A stretch of 64,000 bases of DNA from the NCBI GenBank assembly GCA_944325785.1, contig CALVBN010000003.1, positions 124,001-188,000 of the forward strand. Direction: 5' to 3'. Under the pieces are notes generated by a model. It was not told the origin of the DNA. It was given only the letters and a program-made list of their open reading frames with translations, and did not search any database. Below, piece after piece: positions 7,482 through 15,016 of this stretch. Both the position numbers and the translations under genes were made by a program. The first letter of the stretch is position 1. Each line of letters starts with the position of its first letter. The stretch is from Candidatus Gastranaerophilales bacterium (GTDB taxonomy: Bacteria > Cyanobacteriota > Vampirovibrionia > Gastranaerophilales > Gastranaerophilaceae).

Positions 7482-8905
7482 TGATAAATATAGACTTCCT
7501 TACTCTAAGGGATTTTTTTCAAGAAAATATTGATTTTATTATAGGTGCAAGACTGCAGAAGATACAACAGCCTACAAGGCGTGATTTTATTTTTTCTCTT
7601 AGGAACAACGGCGAGAGCAGAAAACTGTATATAAATATTAATCCGCAGATTTATCATCTAGCTTTTATGACTCCTAAAGGAGAAGAGCGCAGGAATATTA
7701 CAATTCCTAAGCATCCGCCGATGTTTTGTATGCTCTTAAGGAAATATCTTGAAGGGTGCAGGGTTGATGATGCTAGGGTTATTGATAATGAAAGGATTTT
7801 GGAACTTTTTTTTGAAATAACGGATGAATTATCTCAGAAACGTTCACTTTGTTTGTGTGTGGAGTTAATGGGAAAGCATTCAAATATAATTTTATATGAC
7901 AGAGAAACTTCTGTAATAATAGGATGTGCGCACAATGTAGGTTCGGAAAAGAGCCGTTATAGAGAATTGCAGGGAGGTTTAAAATATATTTATCCTCCGG
8001 CGCATCCGATAAAATCTGATATACCCTGCCTTTATAAACTCCTTGATTACCCTCCAGGCACCTCTGTGAATGAAATTCTTGACGACTATTATTCAAAAAT
8101 TCAAGAGGGAGTAAATGTAAGGGAAGAAAAATCTAAACTTATTGCAGTAGTTCAGCCGAAATTAAAAAAGGTCAATAATTCTATAGGCAAGATTAATGCA
8201 CTGCTGAAAAAGCGGGATAATACGGAAAAATATAAGCTTTACGGCGAATTGCTGACTGCAAATATATATCAAAAATGTAATTATCAAAAAACTATTGATG
8301 TGTATGATTATGTTAATAATCAGAATATCACAATAGATTTGGACGAAACGAAAAGCTTGAAAGAAAACGCACAGCGATACTTTAAGCTTTATTCCAAATC
8401 CAAAACGACAAAAGAAAAATCTCAGACTATGCTTGAGGAATTAAATATACAAAAAGAGTATTTTGAAAACGTTTTGTACAGCGTAGAATCTGTAGATAAA
8501 ATTTCTGAGCTTAAAGAGGTTGAAGAAGAACTTGGAATAAGCGATACAAAACCTAATAAGGCGAAAAAAGAAGAAATTTTAAAGATACAGATTAACGGAT
8601 TTGATGTTTATGTAGGAAGAAACAATAAACAGAATGATTATATTGTATCAAAACTTGCCAGAGATGAAGATTATTGGTTTCATACAAGGTTATGCGCCGG
8701 CTCGCACGTTTTACTGAGAGTTAATGAAAAAGAGCCGGATGAGAGTACAATTTTTGAGTGCTGTAAAATAGCAAGAGAGTATTCTTCTGCTAAACAGCCG
8801 TCTAAAGTCGGTGTAATATATACAAAGGCGAAGCATTTGCGGAAACCGCCTGCGTCGCCTTTGGGTTATGTTACGTATAAATCTGAAAAAGAAGTTCTCG
8901 TTTAA
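7481..8905 (+). CDS. rqcH: NFACT-family ribosome quality-control protein RqcH
   Basis: RqcH binds the 50S subunit of stalled ribosomes and directs untemplated alanine tailing of the nascent chain; older names are FbpA and fibronectin-binding protein. The 474-aa protein has the NFACT-N domain (start MINIDFLTLRDFFQENIDFI, later VELMGKHSNIILYD), a central helical/coiled-coil region (about 190-370), and a C-terminal NFACT-R (DUF814) domain with YWFHTRLCAGSHVLLR and a closing YTKAKHLRKP. It is roughly 80-100 residues shorter than Firmicute RqcH, mainly in the middle. The start overlaps the preceding stop. The fragment of the 9.8-kb gene abuts its 3' end. Confidence 0.93.
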   Translation: MINIDFLTLRDFFQENIDFIIGARLQKIQQPTRRDFIFSLRNNGESRKLYININPQIYHLAFMTPKGEERRNITIPKHPPMFCMLLRKYLEGCRVDDARVIDNERILELFFEITDELSQKRSLCLCVELMGKHSNIILYDRETSVIIGCAHNVGSEKSRYRELQGGLKYIYPPAHPIKSDIPCLYKLLDYPPGTSVNEILDDYYSKIQEGVNVREEKSKLIAVVQPKLKKVNNSIGKINALLKKRDNTEKYKLYGELLTANIYQKCNYQKTIDVYDYVNNQNITIDLDETKSLKENAQRYFKLYSKSKTTKEKSQTMLEELNIQKEYFENVLYSVESVDKISELKEVEEELGISDTKPNKAKKEEILKIQINGFDVYVGRNNKQNDYIVSKLARDEDYWFHTRLCAGSHVLLRVNEKEPDESTIFECCKIAREYSSAKQPSKVGVIYTKAKHLRKPPASPLGYVTYKSEKEVLV

Positions 8906-8908
8906 ACA

Positions 8909-9469
8909 TTATTTAGCGTTTTCAGCTTCGTCCGGCTTTTTCTTCTTTTCATCGTTAGTTTCGGTTTTGCTTTCCGGAGTACGAACTGTTTCTGTTTGAG
9001 CCGGATTTACGTTAGAGTTTTCCGGAGTATTAACATCAGCTGAATCGTTCGGCGTGTTTCCGGCAACTGAATCAGTGCCTGCATTTTCACTGCCTGCAGG
9101 AGGCGTAGTTTGTGCTGGCATATTAGGTGTAACACCTGCATTTTGATTATTTACCCCTGTTTGTGCCGGCTGATTTGCTGTTACGCCGAAACCGCTCTGG
9201 CTGTTTATGCCTCCTGCCAAAGAGGCTGCTGTTGGTATTCCGAAGCTTGTTTGCTGGACATTTGCATTACCTGTTGTTCCAGCTGTACCTGGTGCGTAGT
9301 TCGCGGCAGCTGCTACCCCGAAGCTTGTTGGCGTAACATTTGTTTGATTTTGTTGTGTTCCGTCGTTTGTTCCTGCAGAACTAATACCGAATCCGGATGC
9401 TCTTGTCTGTCCTGTGGTTGTACCGGAATTTCCTTCGGCGTCATCAGCGGATGCAGGAATTCCAAATCT
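8909..9469 (-). pseudogene. Inverted 5'-truncated copy of the FG-repeat gene
   Basis: On the minus strand this frame encodes about 186 residues matching the last 165 or so of the gene at 9793-11715. It has the same FGIPA, TRASGFG, SFGIPTA and GFGVT repeats, the PENSNVNPAQTE and PESKTE blocks and the identical ending DEKKKKPDEAENAK. The frame is closed upstream by TGA at 9470-9472 and has no credible ATG or Shine-Dalgarno; TTG 9220 is the only start-like codon. The first 470 or so codons of the parent are missing. It ends three bases after the RqcH stop. It is either a decayed duplication or a silent cassette for gene conversion. Confidence 0.85.
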
Positions 9470-9792
9470 TCAGAAGATGGGGCGTTTTTACCGGACTCCT
9501 TCCCCATCCAAAGAAGGAGAGTGGGCGCGAAACCAGTATTACAAAAATGGGGATAAAATAATAAATAATATAAAACATAGCACAGTAAGCAAAACATCAA
9601 TTACAAAAGATTCTATATGATAATTTTTTGTGTAAAAAGTTTCTGCAGATGGGGTTTATAGATTTTTTGTAAATTTTTGTAACAAATTTATTTAAAACCC
9701 TAAAGTTTTCTGAAAAACTGCCGTAAATATTAGTACAAATGTAACACAATATATATTAAGTTATATTCAATGTAACTTAATCTGGAGGGATT
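9470..9792. other. Gene-free stretch with the FG-gene promoter
   Basis: The left part holds a short imperfect inverted repeat (CTCCTTCCCC with GGAGAGTGGG, 9490-9525) at the junction of the truncated copy. The right part holds a sigma28-type promoter (9701-9727) and GTAAC motifs at 9679, 9741 and 9772. No gene is seen. Confidence 0.7.
9701..9727 (+). promoter_or_regulatory. Sigma28 (FliA)-type flagellar promoter
   Basis: TAAAGTTT (9701-9708), 11 nt, then GCCGTAAA (9720-9727) matches the known FliA consensus TAAAGTTT-N11-GCCGATAA. A 14-base block AATGTAACACAATA follows at 9738-9751 and recurs upstream of both inverted MGM paralogues. Confidence 0.75.
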
Positions 9793-11715
9793 ATGGCAAT
9801 TCAAGATTCGTTTAGCTTAGACAGAGCAATAGGTTCGCAGAGTTATGCGTACAAATGCTGGTACAATTACAATTATGGTAATAATACTATGGGGATTTCA
9901 TCAAAAGATTATGGCGAAATAACCCAAACCTGGAAAGGCGAACTTGACAACTGGCACGCAACCGCGATGGACGATGAGAATGCCTATGAAATCGAAGATG
10001 ATGATTTCTCAACTGCATACGATAACGGCAAATCCAATGCACAAGAACAAACCGGATATGATGGCGGAACTGCCGGCTCAATAACAAGAGGTGTTGTCGA
10101 TTCGGCTCTTGCAGTTGGAAGTACTATAGCAACGACTGTTGGAGTTAAAGTAGCTGGCAAAGCTATTTCTGGTTTTGCAGGGAAAATAGTAGGTACTGCC
10201 GCTGGAAAAGTTGCAGCGAAAGCTGGGCAAGCAGCCGGTGACAAAGTCGGAAAAGCTGCAGGTAATGCCGGATGGATGGTTGGTGCTCCTTTAGCACTTG
10301 CTACAGGAACTGCATACATGGCAAAAAAACCTAATAAAGATGAAAAAGAGGCCTGCGATGATTTGCAAGACGAAATGACAAATGCACAAAATGCACTTTA
10401 TAATGCGCAAGGTGATATGTCTACTATGGCTTCTGAACTTGAAGATTTGTCTGACGAAGCAAATGTATATAATGAAGACGCTAATGAAGATATGGAAGAA
10501 ACTAAAGCTGAATATGATATGTATAAAGCTTCCTACGATGCTTTGATGGAAAAAGTTAAATCCGGCGAGACATTGACAGAAGATGAGCAGGCTCTGCTTC
10601 AGGAACTTATGCCATTAATGCAGGAACTCGGCGTAACTATTCAAGAAACTTCTGATGATACTACAGAAACAGTAACCGAAATCTATGATGAAATGGGTAC
10701 TTATCAAGACGGGTATGATAATGCAGCTTCTACCGTAGCAGAGGTACAGGGACTCACAGACTATGCCGAAAGCTTTGATGAAACTACTCGAACGATGTGT
10801 TATGTAGAAGGTGCAGCCCAAACATTAAATGCAGCCTCCGGAACCTGGGCAGGAACAAAAGCCGGTATATTTGCAGCGTCTGGCGGTATATTTACTGCTT
10901 GGGCGTGGGGATTTGCTGCAATGGGAGCGGCCGGCGCCGCAATGAGCGGAACCGGTGCAGCACAGCAGTTCCAATGGGCAGGTGAAGTCGGAACAGAAAT
11001 TGATATGCGTGAAATGACGCAGGATGCTAATTCTACGACGAGTGATATTTATGATGAATCTGTGGATATTTATGCAGGACAGATGACAGGTGTTGAAGAT
11101 TTAGAAATGGCAATACCGGAAACTACGGAAGAAACTCTGGAAGAAATGGCAATTCCGGAAGAAGACGAGGGCGCAGCTGCCACAGCAGCAGCTACACCAG
11201 AAGCATCAAGTAGTACAGGCGGATTTGGAATACCAGCTAATGCAAATAATACCACAGGAAATACCGGTACGACTGCCGCACAGACAAGAGCTTCCGGTTT
11301 TGGTCTAGCCGGTAATACACAAAATGTAAATCAAGCAGGTCTCTCAACTACAAGTATGGGTGTTGCAGCAGCATACAGCCCTGCCGCAGGAGTTGCCGGA
11401 GCGCAGACTGCTCAAACAAGCAGTTTTGGAATTCCTACTGCTAATTCTTTAAATGGAGGCGTAAATAGTCAGAACGGTTTCGGCGTAACACCAAACCAGC
11501 CTGCACAAACCGGCGCAGCCTTGAATAATCAAAGTACAACTCCGGCAGCAGGAGTAACGCCAAATTATATATCTGTAAACAATACCGGTGTTAATACTCC
11601 GGAAAACTCTAACGTAAATCCGGCTCAAACAGAATCTGTACGTACTCCAGAAAGCAAAACCGAATCTGAAGACGAAAAGAAGAAAAAGCCGGACGAAGCT
11701 GAAAACGCTAAATAA
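9793..11715 (+). CDS. Sigma28-driven FG-repeat protein, unknown function
   Basis: This 640-aa protein has no signal peptide. Residues 1-90 are aromatic and acidic. Residues about 95-180 are a Gly/Ala-rich, membrane-seeking segment. Residues 185-340 are acidic and coiled-coil-like, and a second Ala/Gly-rich hydrophobic segment lies near 355-395. The last 165 residues are a low-complexity Asn/Thr/Gln/Ala tail with spaced FG motifs (GGFGIPA, SGFGLAG, SSFGIPTA, NGFGVTP) and a Lys/Glu end. No family is recognised. GGAGGGATT precedes the ATG. The sigma28-type promoter places it in the flagellar regulon, and export by the flagellar apparatus is a possible inference. Its 3' end overlaps queE by 8 bp and is duplicated in inverse at 8909-9469. 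Confidence 0.8.
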   Translation: MAIQDSFSLDRAIGSQSYAYKCWYNYNYGNNTMGISSKDYGEITQTWKGELDNWHATAMDDENAYEIEDDDFSTAYDNGKSNAQEQTGYDGGTAGSITRGVVDSALAVGSTIATTVGVKVAGKAISGFAGKIVGTAAGKVAAKAGQAAGDKVGKAAGNAGWMVGAPLALATGTAYMAKKPNKDEKEACDDLQDEMTNAQNALYNAQGDMSTMASELEDLSDEANVYNEDANEDMEETKAEYDMYKASYDALMEKVKSGETLTEDEQALLQELMPLMQELGVTIQETSDDTTETVTEIYDEMGTYQDGYDNAASTVAEVQGLTDYAESFDETTRTMCYVEGAAQTLNAASGTWAGTKAGIFAASGGIFTAWAWGFAAMGAAGAAMSGTGAAQQFQWAGEVGTEIDMREMTQDANSTTSDIYDESVDIYAGQMTGVEDLEMAIPETTEETLEEMAIPEEDEGAAATAAATPEASSSTGGFGIPANANNTTGNTGTTAAQTRASGFGLAGNTQNVNQAGLSTTSMGVAAAYSPAAGVAGAQTAQTSSFGIPTANSLNGGVNSQNGFGVTPNQPAQTGAALNNQSTTPAAGVTPNYISVNNTGVNTPENSNVNPAQTESVRTPESKTESEDEKKKKPDEAENAK

Positions 11716-12367
11716 TATTTAAAAATTTATGAACTTGCGGAATTAACCTTACATTTGTGTAAATTTTAAGACACGAATTTAAGGTTTTTTCCATAAATTC
11801 TGAATCAACAGACGGTTTATTTTCATGCATCATCGGTTGGAGTATTAACTCTATATTATGCTTTTTGCAGAGTTCACACATTTTTATGATTTCTTCCTGT
11901 GTAATATCTTGATTAAATACAGCCTTCGCAAATAACTTTTTGGTTTTTGCTATTTCAAAAAATTTGTCGTGTTCTTCCCACATAGCTTTTCCGCCGGTGC
12001 TGGCAGGCAGTTTAATGTCAGCAGAAATATATGTTACATAATCAATGATTTCTTCTAAATTACGGTATAAAGTTCCGTTCGTTTCAAGATATACCGGCAA
12101 AGCGCTTTGTTTAACAACCGGCAGAAGAAATTCTGAATGTATAAGAGGCTCTCCGCCTGTTAATGACACCGAATGGCAGTCGCTATTCCTGCTGATGATT
12201 TCTAATAGTTCATGAGCTGTGTATTCTTTTGCGTCAATTGCATCAAAATCAGTATCGCAGTAACTGCAGTTTAAATTGCATCCGCAAAATCTTATAAACA
12301 GCTGTTTATACCCGATATAAGGACCTTCTCCTTGTATAGAGGTGAATATTTCCTTTACTTTAACCAC
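11708..12367 (-). CDS. queE: 7-carboxy-7-deazaguanine synthase (radical SAM)
   Basis: QueE makes the 7-deazaguanine core of queuosine from carboxytetrahydropterin. The 219-aa protein opens with IFTSIQGEGPYIGYKQLFIR and CGCNLNCSYCDTDF, the CxxxCxxC 4Fe-4S motif of radical SAM enzymes, followed by SLTGGEP for SAM binding. The start is GTG at 12367, one base after the DnaJ-like gene's stop, so translation is coupled. No other queuosine gene is in the window. Confidence 0.93.
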   Translation of the reverse strand: MVKVKEIFTSIQGEGPYIGYKQLFIRFCGCNLNCSYCDTDFDAIDAKEYTAHELLEIISRNSDCHSVSLTGGEPLIHSEFLLPVVKQSALPVYLETNGTLYRNLEEIIDYVTYISADIKLPASTGGKAMWEEHDKFFEIAKTKKLFAKAVFNQDITQEEIIKMCELCKKHNIELILQPMMHENKPSVDSEFMEKTLNSCLKIYTNVRLIPQVHKFLNII

Positions 12368-12368
12368 T

Positions 12369-13346
12369 TTATTCTATTCTTTCTCTGATATTTAGTCCGG
12401 AAATCTCTTGAAGCTTACGGTATAAATTAATCTCTGCTTCGGTTAAATTTCTTGGAATCTGTATTTCTACAGTTACTATCATATCACCAATCTTTTTATT
12501 TTGTTCAATTCCGCATCCGGCAAGACGGATTTTTTGTCCGTTTCTTGTGTTAGGAGCTATTTTTAAGGAAACATTACCTCTTATTGTCGGAACCGTTACA
12601 TTAGCGCCGAGTACTGCCTCGTGCGGAGATATCGCAATTGTTTTTAAAATATTAAGACCTTCTGTTTTGTAGTTTTTAGGCTCGCGAATATGAATTGTTA
12701 AATACAAATCACCGTTTCTTCCGCCGTTTATTCCCTTTTCGCCTTCTTCCGCAAGACGGATTTTGGATTTATCTTTGATTCCTGCAGGAATTTTTACATT
12801 AAAGCGTTTATAAGTTGAGGTTTCGCCTTTACCTGCGCAATAAGGACATTTCGCTCCGTTAATAAACTTTTTGCCTTTGCATCTCGGGCAGGCTTGAGTC
12901 TGAAGCATGTTTATTATTTTTGTGGTTCCGCTTACAGCTTCAAAAACTGAAATATCAATGTCTGAATAAATGTCTTCTCCTTTTTGCGGAGATTTTGCCT
13001 GAAAATCTTTATTGTTGGGTTTTGAGAAAAAATCGCTCCAATTAAAATTGAAAGATTTTTTATCATCTGTTTTGTTTTTTTCGGCTTCTTTTTGATAAGT
13101 GTTTTGTGTGTGATTCTCTTTTGCGTATGAATAAAATCTGCGTGCAGTATCATAATCAGCCTTTTTTGCCCTGTCTGACAAGATTTCATACGCTTCATTG
13201 ATTTCTTTGAATTTTTTTATAACATCAGGAGAGTTTCCTGCAACATCAGGGTGCCACTTTCTTGCAAGATGCCTGTAAGCGGTTTTAATTTCTTCTGTAC
13301 TGCTAAACTCCGGTATGTCTAAAATTTTGTAATAATCTTTAGTCAT
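12369..13346 (-). CDS. DnaJ-like co-chaperone with half zinc finger
   Basis: Residues 1-70 are a J-domain with HPD at 32-34, which stimulates DnaK. A low-complexity Lys/Asn/Ser linker follows. The zinc region (about 150-175) keeps only two cysteine pairs (CPRCKGK and CPYCAGKG), instead of the four CxxCxGxG of true DnaJ. The C-terminal substrate-binding domains (GIKDKSKIRL, GDLYLTIHI) are complete. This places it between DnaJ and CbpA types. It is 325 aa, and the canonical dnaJ may be elsewhere. It is co-transcribed with queE and divergent from the thioredoxin-like gene. Client proteins are unknown. Confidence 0.88.
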   Translation of the reverse strand: MTKDYYKILDIPEFSSTEEIKTAYRHLARKWHPDVAGNSPDVIKKFKEINEAYEILSDRAKKADYDTARRFYSYAKENHTQNTYQKEAEKNKTDDKKSFNFNWSDFFSKPNNKDFQAKSPQKGEDIYSDIDISVFEAVSGTTKIINMLQTQACPRCKGKKFINGAKCPYCAGKGETSTYKRFNVKIPAGIKDKSKIRLAEEGEKGINGGRNGDLYLTIHIREPKNYKTEGLNILKTIAISPHEAVLGANVTVPTIRGNVSLKIAPNTRNGQKIRLAGCGIEQNKKIGDMIVTVEIQIPRNLTEAEINLYRKLQEISGLNIRERIE

Positions 13347-13408
13347 ACTTTAGGTTTAATGATTATAAAAATAAAGTCAACGGATAAAGAGCTAACTTTT
13401 TTTACCTA

Positions 13409-13437
13409 TTGAAAAACTTATATATAGATGGTATTAT
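13409..13437 (+). promoter_or_regulatory. Promoter for leaderless thioredoxin-like gene
   Basis: TTGAAA (13409-13414), 17 nt, TATTAT (13432-13437) with an extended TGG before the -10. ATG 13444 is six bases downstream, so the transcript should begin at or beside the start codon. Confidence 0.7.
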
Positions 13438-13443
13438 CTAGTC

Positions 13444-13821
13444 ATGTTAAAAAAGTGTTTATTAATTTTATTAATGTTAGCTGCAGTTCCTGTTTATGCA
13501 GGAGAGCTAGAAGATGCAATGGCACGGGGTGTTGATATATTTTTGTATATTTATACTCCGGACTGTTCGTATTGTAATGAGTTTTCGCCTACATATAGCA
13601 AGCTTTCTAAAACTTATGAAAATCAGTATAAATTTATAAAGGCGGATGCTTCTACTCAATACGGAAAAAGGCTGCTCGTGCAATTCGGCGGAAGATATGT
13701 TCCTTTTGTTGTGATGTTAAATGCTCAGAGACGTGTATTGCTGCATGTAGATCCGGATTGTTTGTCTGATACAGCTTGTGTGGAAAAGAAAGTTAAAGAA
13801 TTTAAAGGTATTAAAAAGTAA
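13444..13821 (+). CDS. Secreted thioredoxin-fold protein with CxxC
   Basis: The 125-aa product has a signal peptide (MLKKCLLILLMLAAVPVYAG) and then a thioredoxin fold with YTPDCSYCNEF, active-site cysteines C41 and C44. A second pair, C106 and C112, lies near the C-terminus. It probably acts in the periplasm on disulfides. The homologue at 59004-59387 keeps only the second pair. No Shine-Dalgarno is present. The next gene's AAGGAG overlaps its stop, so rmlA is in the same unit. Redox direction and partner are not visible. Confidence 0.82.
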   Translation: MLKKCLLILLMLAAVPVYAGELEDAMARGVDIFLYIYTPDCSYCNEFSPTYSKLSKTYENQYKFIKADASTQYGKRLLVQFGGRYVPFVVMLNAQRRVLLHVDPDCLSDTACVEKKVKEFKGIKK

Positions 13822-13832
13822 GGAGATTTATT

Positions 13833-14726
13833 TTGAAAGGGATTGTACTTGCAGGAGGTGCAGGCACTCGTTTATATCCGGCATCGCAGCCGATATCTAA
13901 GATATTGCTTCCGATATATGATAAACCGATGATATATTATCCCCTGTCTACGCTTATGCTGGCGGGTATTCAAGATATTCTTATTATTACAAACGAAAAT
14001 GACTATGATAATTTTAAGAAGCTTCTCGGCGACGGTTCGCAGTTTGGCTTAAGACTGCAGTATAGAATCCAGTATGTACAGCGCGGAATTGCTGATGCAT
14101 TTATTATTGCAGAAGATTTTATTGACAATGACGATGTCGCTTTGATTCTCGGAGATAATATATTCCACGGGCATGGATTCTCAACAATTATGAAAAATGC
14201 CTTGGAGAAAAAATCAGGCGCTGTTGTTTTCGGCTATACAGTTAAAGATCCGGAAAGATTTGGTGTTGTTGAGTTTGACGAAAACAACAAAGCAATTTCT
14301 TTAGAAGAAAAACCGATAAATCCAAAATCTAATTATGCAGTAACAGGACTTTATTTTTATGATAACAGAGTCTGCGATTTTGCCAGAAGATTAACTCCTT
14401 CTGCAAGGGGCGAGCTGGAGATTACGGATCTGAATAAAATCTATCTTTCTTTAGGAGAACTGGATGTAGAAATTTTAGGCAGAGGTTTTGCGTGGCTTGA
14501 TACCGGAACCCATGACTCGATGCTTCAGGCAAGTTTATTTGTCCAGACAATGGAATTAAATAAAGGCGTTAAGATTTCATGTCTGGAGGAAATTGCCTTT
14601 AATCAAGGATTTATAACCAAAGAAGAGATTTTAAAGAATATCGAAAAGTACGGTTACAAAAACGATTACTACAATTATGTCCGTGCAGTAATCGAGCATC
14701 CGGATTATGTTGCAATGAACGTATAA
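13833..14726 (+). CDS. rmlA: Glucose-1-phosphate thymidylyltransferase
   Basis: RmlA (RfbA) makes dTDP-glucose from dTTP and glucose-1-phosphate, the first step to dTDP-rhamnose for surface glycans. The 297-aa protein starts MKGIVLAGGAGTRLYPAS, the GGxGTRL nucleotide-binding loop. It continues with the PISKILLPIYDKPMIYYPLS motif, LILGDNIFHG and GFAWLDTGTHDSM, all diagnostic of RmlA. The start is TTG at 13833, preceded by AAGGAG with 7-nt spacing; no ATG fits. The rest of the rml pathway is not in the window. Confidence 0.95.
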   Translation: MKGIVLAGGAGTRLYPASQPISKILLPIYDKPMIYYPLSTLMLAGIQDILIITNENDYDNFKKLLGDGSQFGLRLQYRIQYVQRGIADAFIIAEDFIDNDDVALILGDNIFHGHGFSTIMKNALEKKSGAVVFGYTVKDPERFGVVEFDENNKAISLEEKPINPKSNYAVTGLYFYDNRVCDFARRLTPSARGELEITDLNKIYLSLGELDVEILGRGFAWLDTGTHDSMLQASLFVQTMELNKGVKISCLEEIAFNQGFITKEEILKNIEKYGYKNDYYNYVRAVIEHPDYVAMNV

Positions 14727-14842
14727 ATTTCTGTTTTTGGGGGCATTGTATGACTGCTGCAGGCAAGTCTGCACTTTTTCTATCTGGCAGAACTTTATAT
14801 GATTTATTACCCGCAGGTTATATTTCCCCCTGCTTATATTTT
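14727..14842. other. Intergenic stretch with decayed repeat fragment
   Basis: CTGCAGGCAAGTCTGCACT (14757-14775) resembles stem 2 of the three-hairpin repeat (TGCAGGCAAGCCTGCACT at 46337-46354, minus sense), so a decayed copy may lie here. No gene is seen between rmlA and fliD. Confidence 0.35.
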
Positions 14843-14852
14843 CCCCCCCCCC
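14843..14852 (+). repeat. C10 homopolymer beside the fliD promoter
   Basis: Ten consecutive C residues stand two bases upstream of the -35 box. A CCCCC run lies 17 bases further upstream. Such tracts are rare in this AT-rich sequence and are prone to slipped-strand length change. Confidence 0.9.
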
Positions 14853-14854
14853 TC

Positions 14855-14882
14855 TTGAAAAAATATGGATATATGCTATAAT
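14855..14882 (+). promoter_or_regulatory. Housekeeping-type promoter of fliD
   Basis: TTGAAA (14855-14860), 16 nt, TATAAT (14877-14882). It implies a leader of about 130 nt before the GTG start. Confidence 0.7.
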
Positions 14883-15016
14883 GTTTATATAAAGTAACGA
14901 TGTAAAATTTTCAACTGAAACGAATCAAATAAATATCAAGGAAATAGATAATTACCCCGGCTCGATGAGAAATTATGTCGTTACGGTGTTTGAAGTAAAT
15001 AAAGCAGGAACGTATT

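Noticed and set aside
9110..9556. Cys-rich 148-codon frame on the plus strand
   Set aside because: It is the antisense shadow of the inverted FG-gene fragment; the cysteines come from reading Ala/Thr codons in reverse.
9313..9600. 95-codon minus-strand frame at the end of the FG-gene fragment
   Set aside because: It is in a different frame from the homologous repeats and its sequence is the out-of-frame reading of them.
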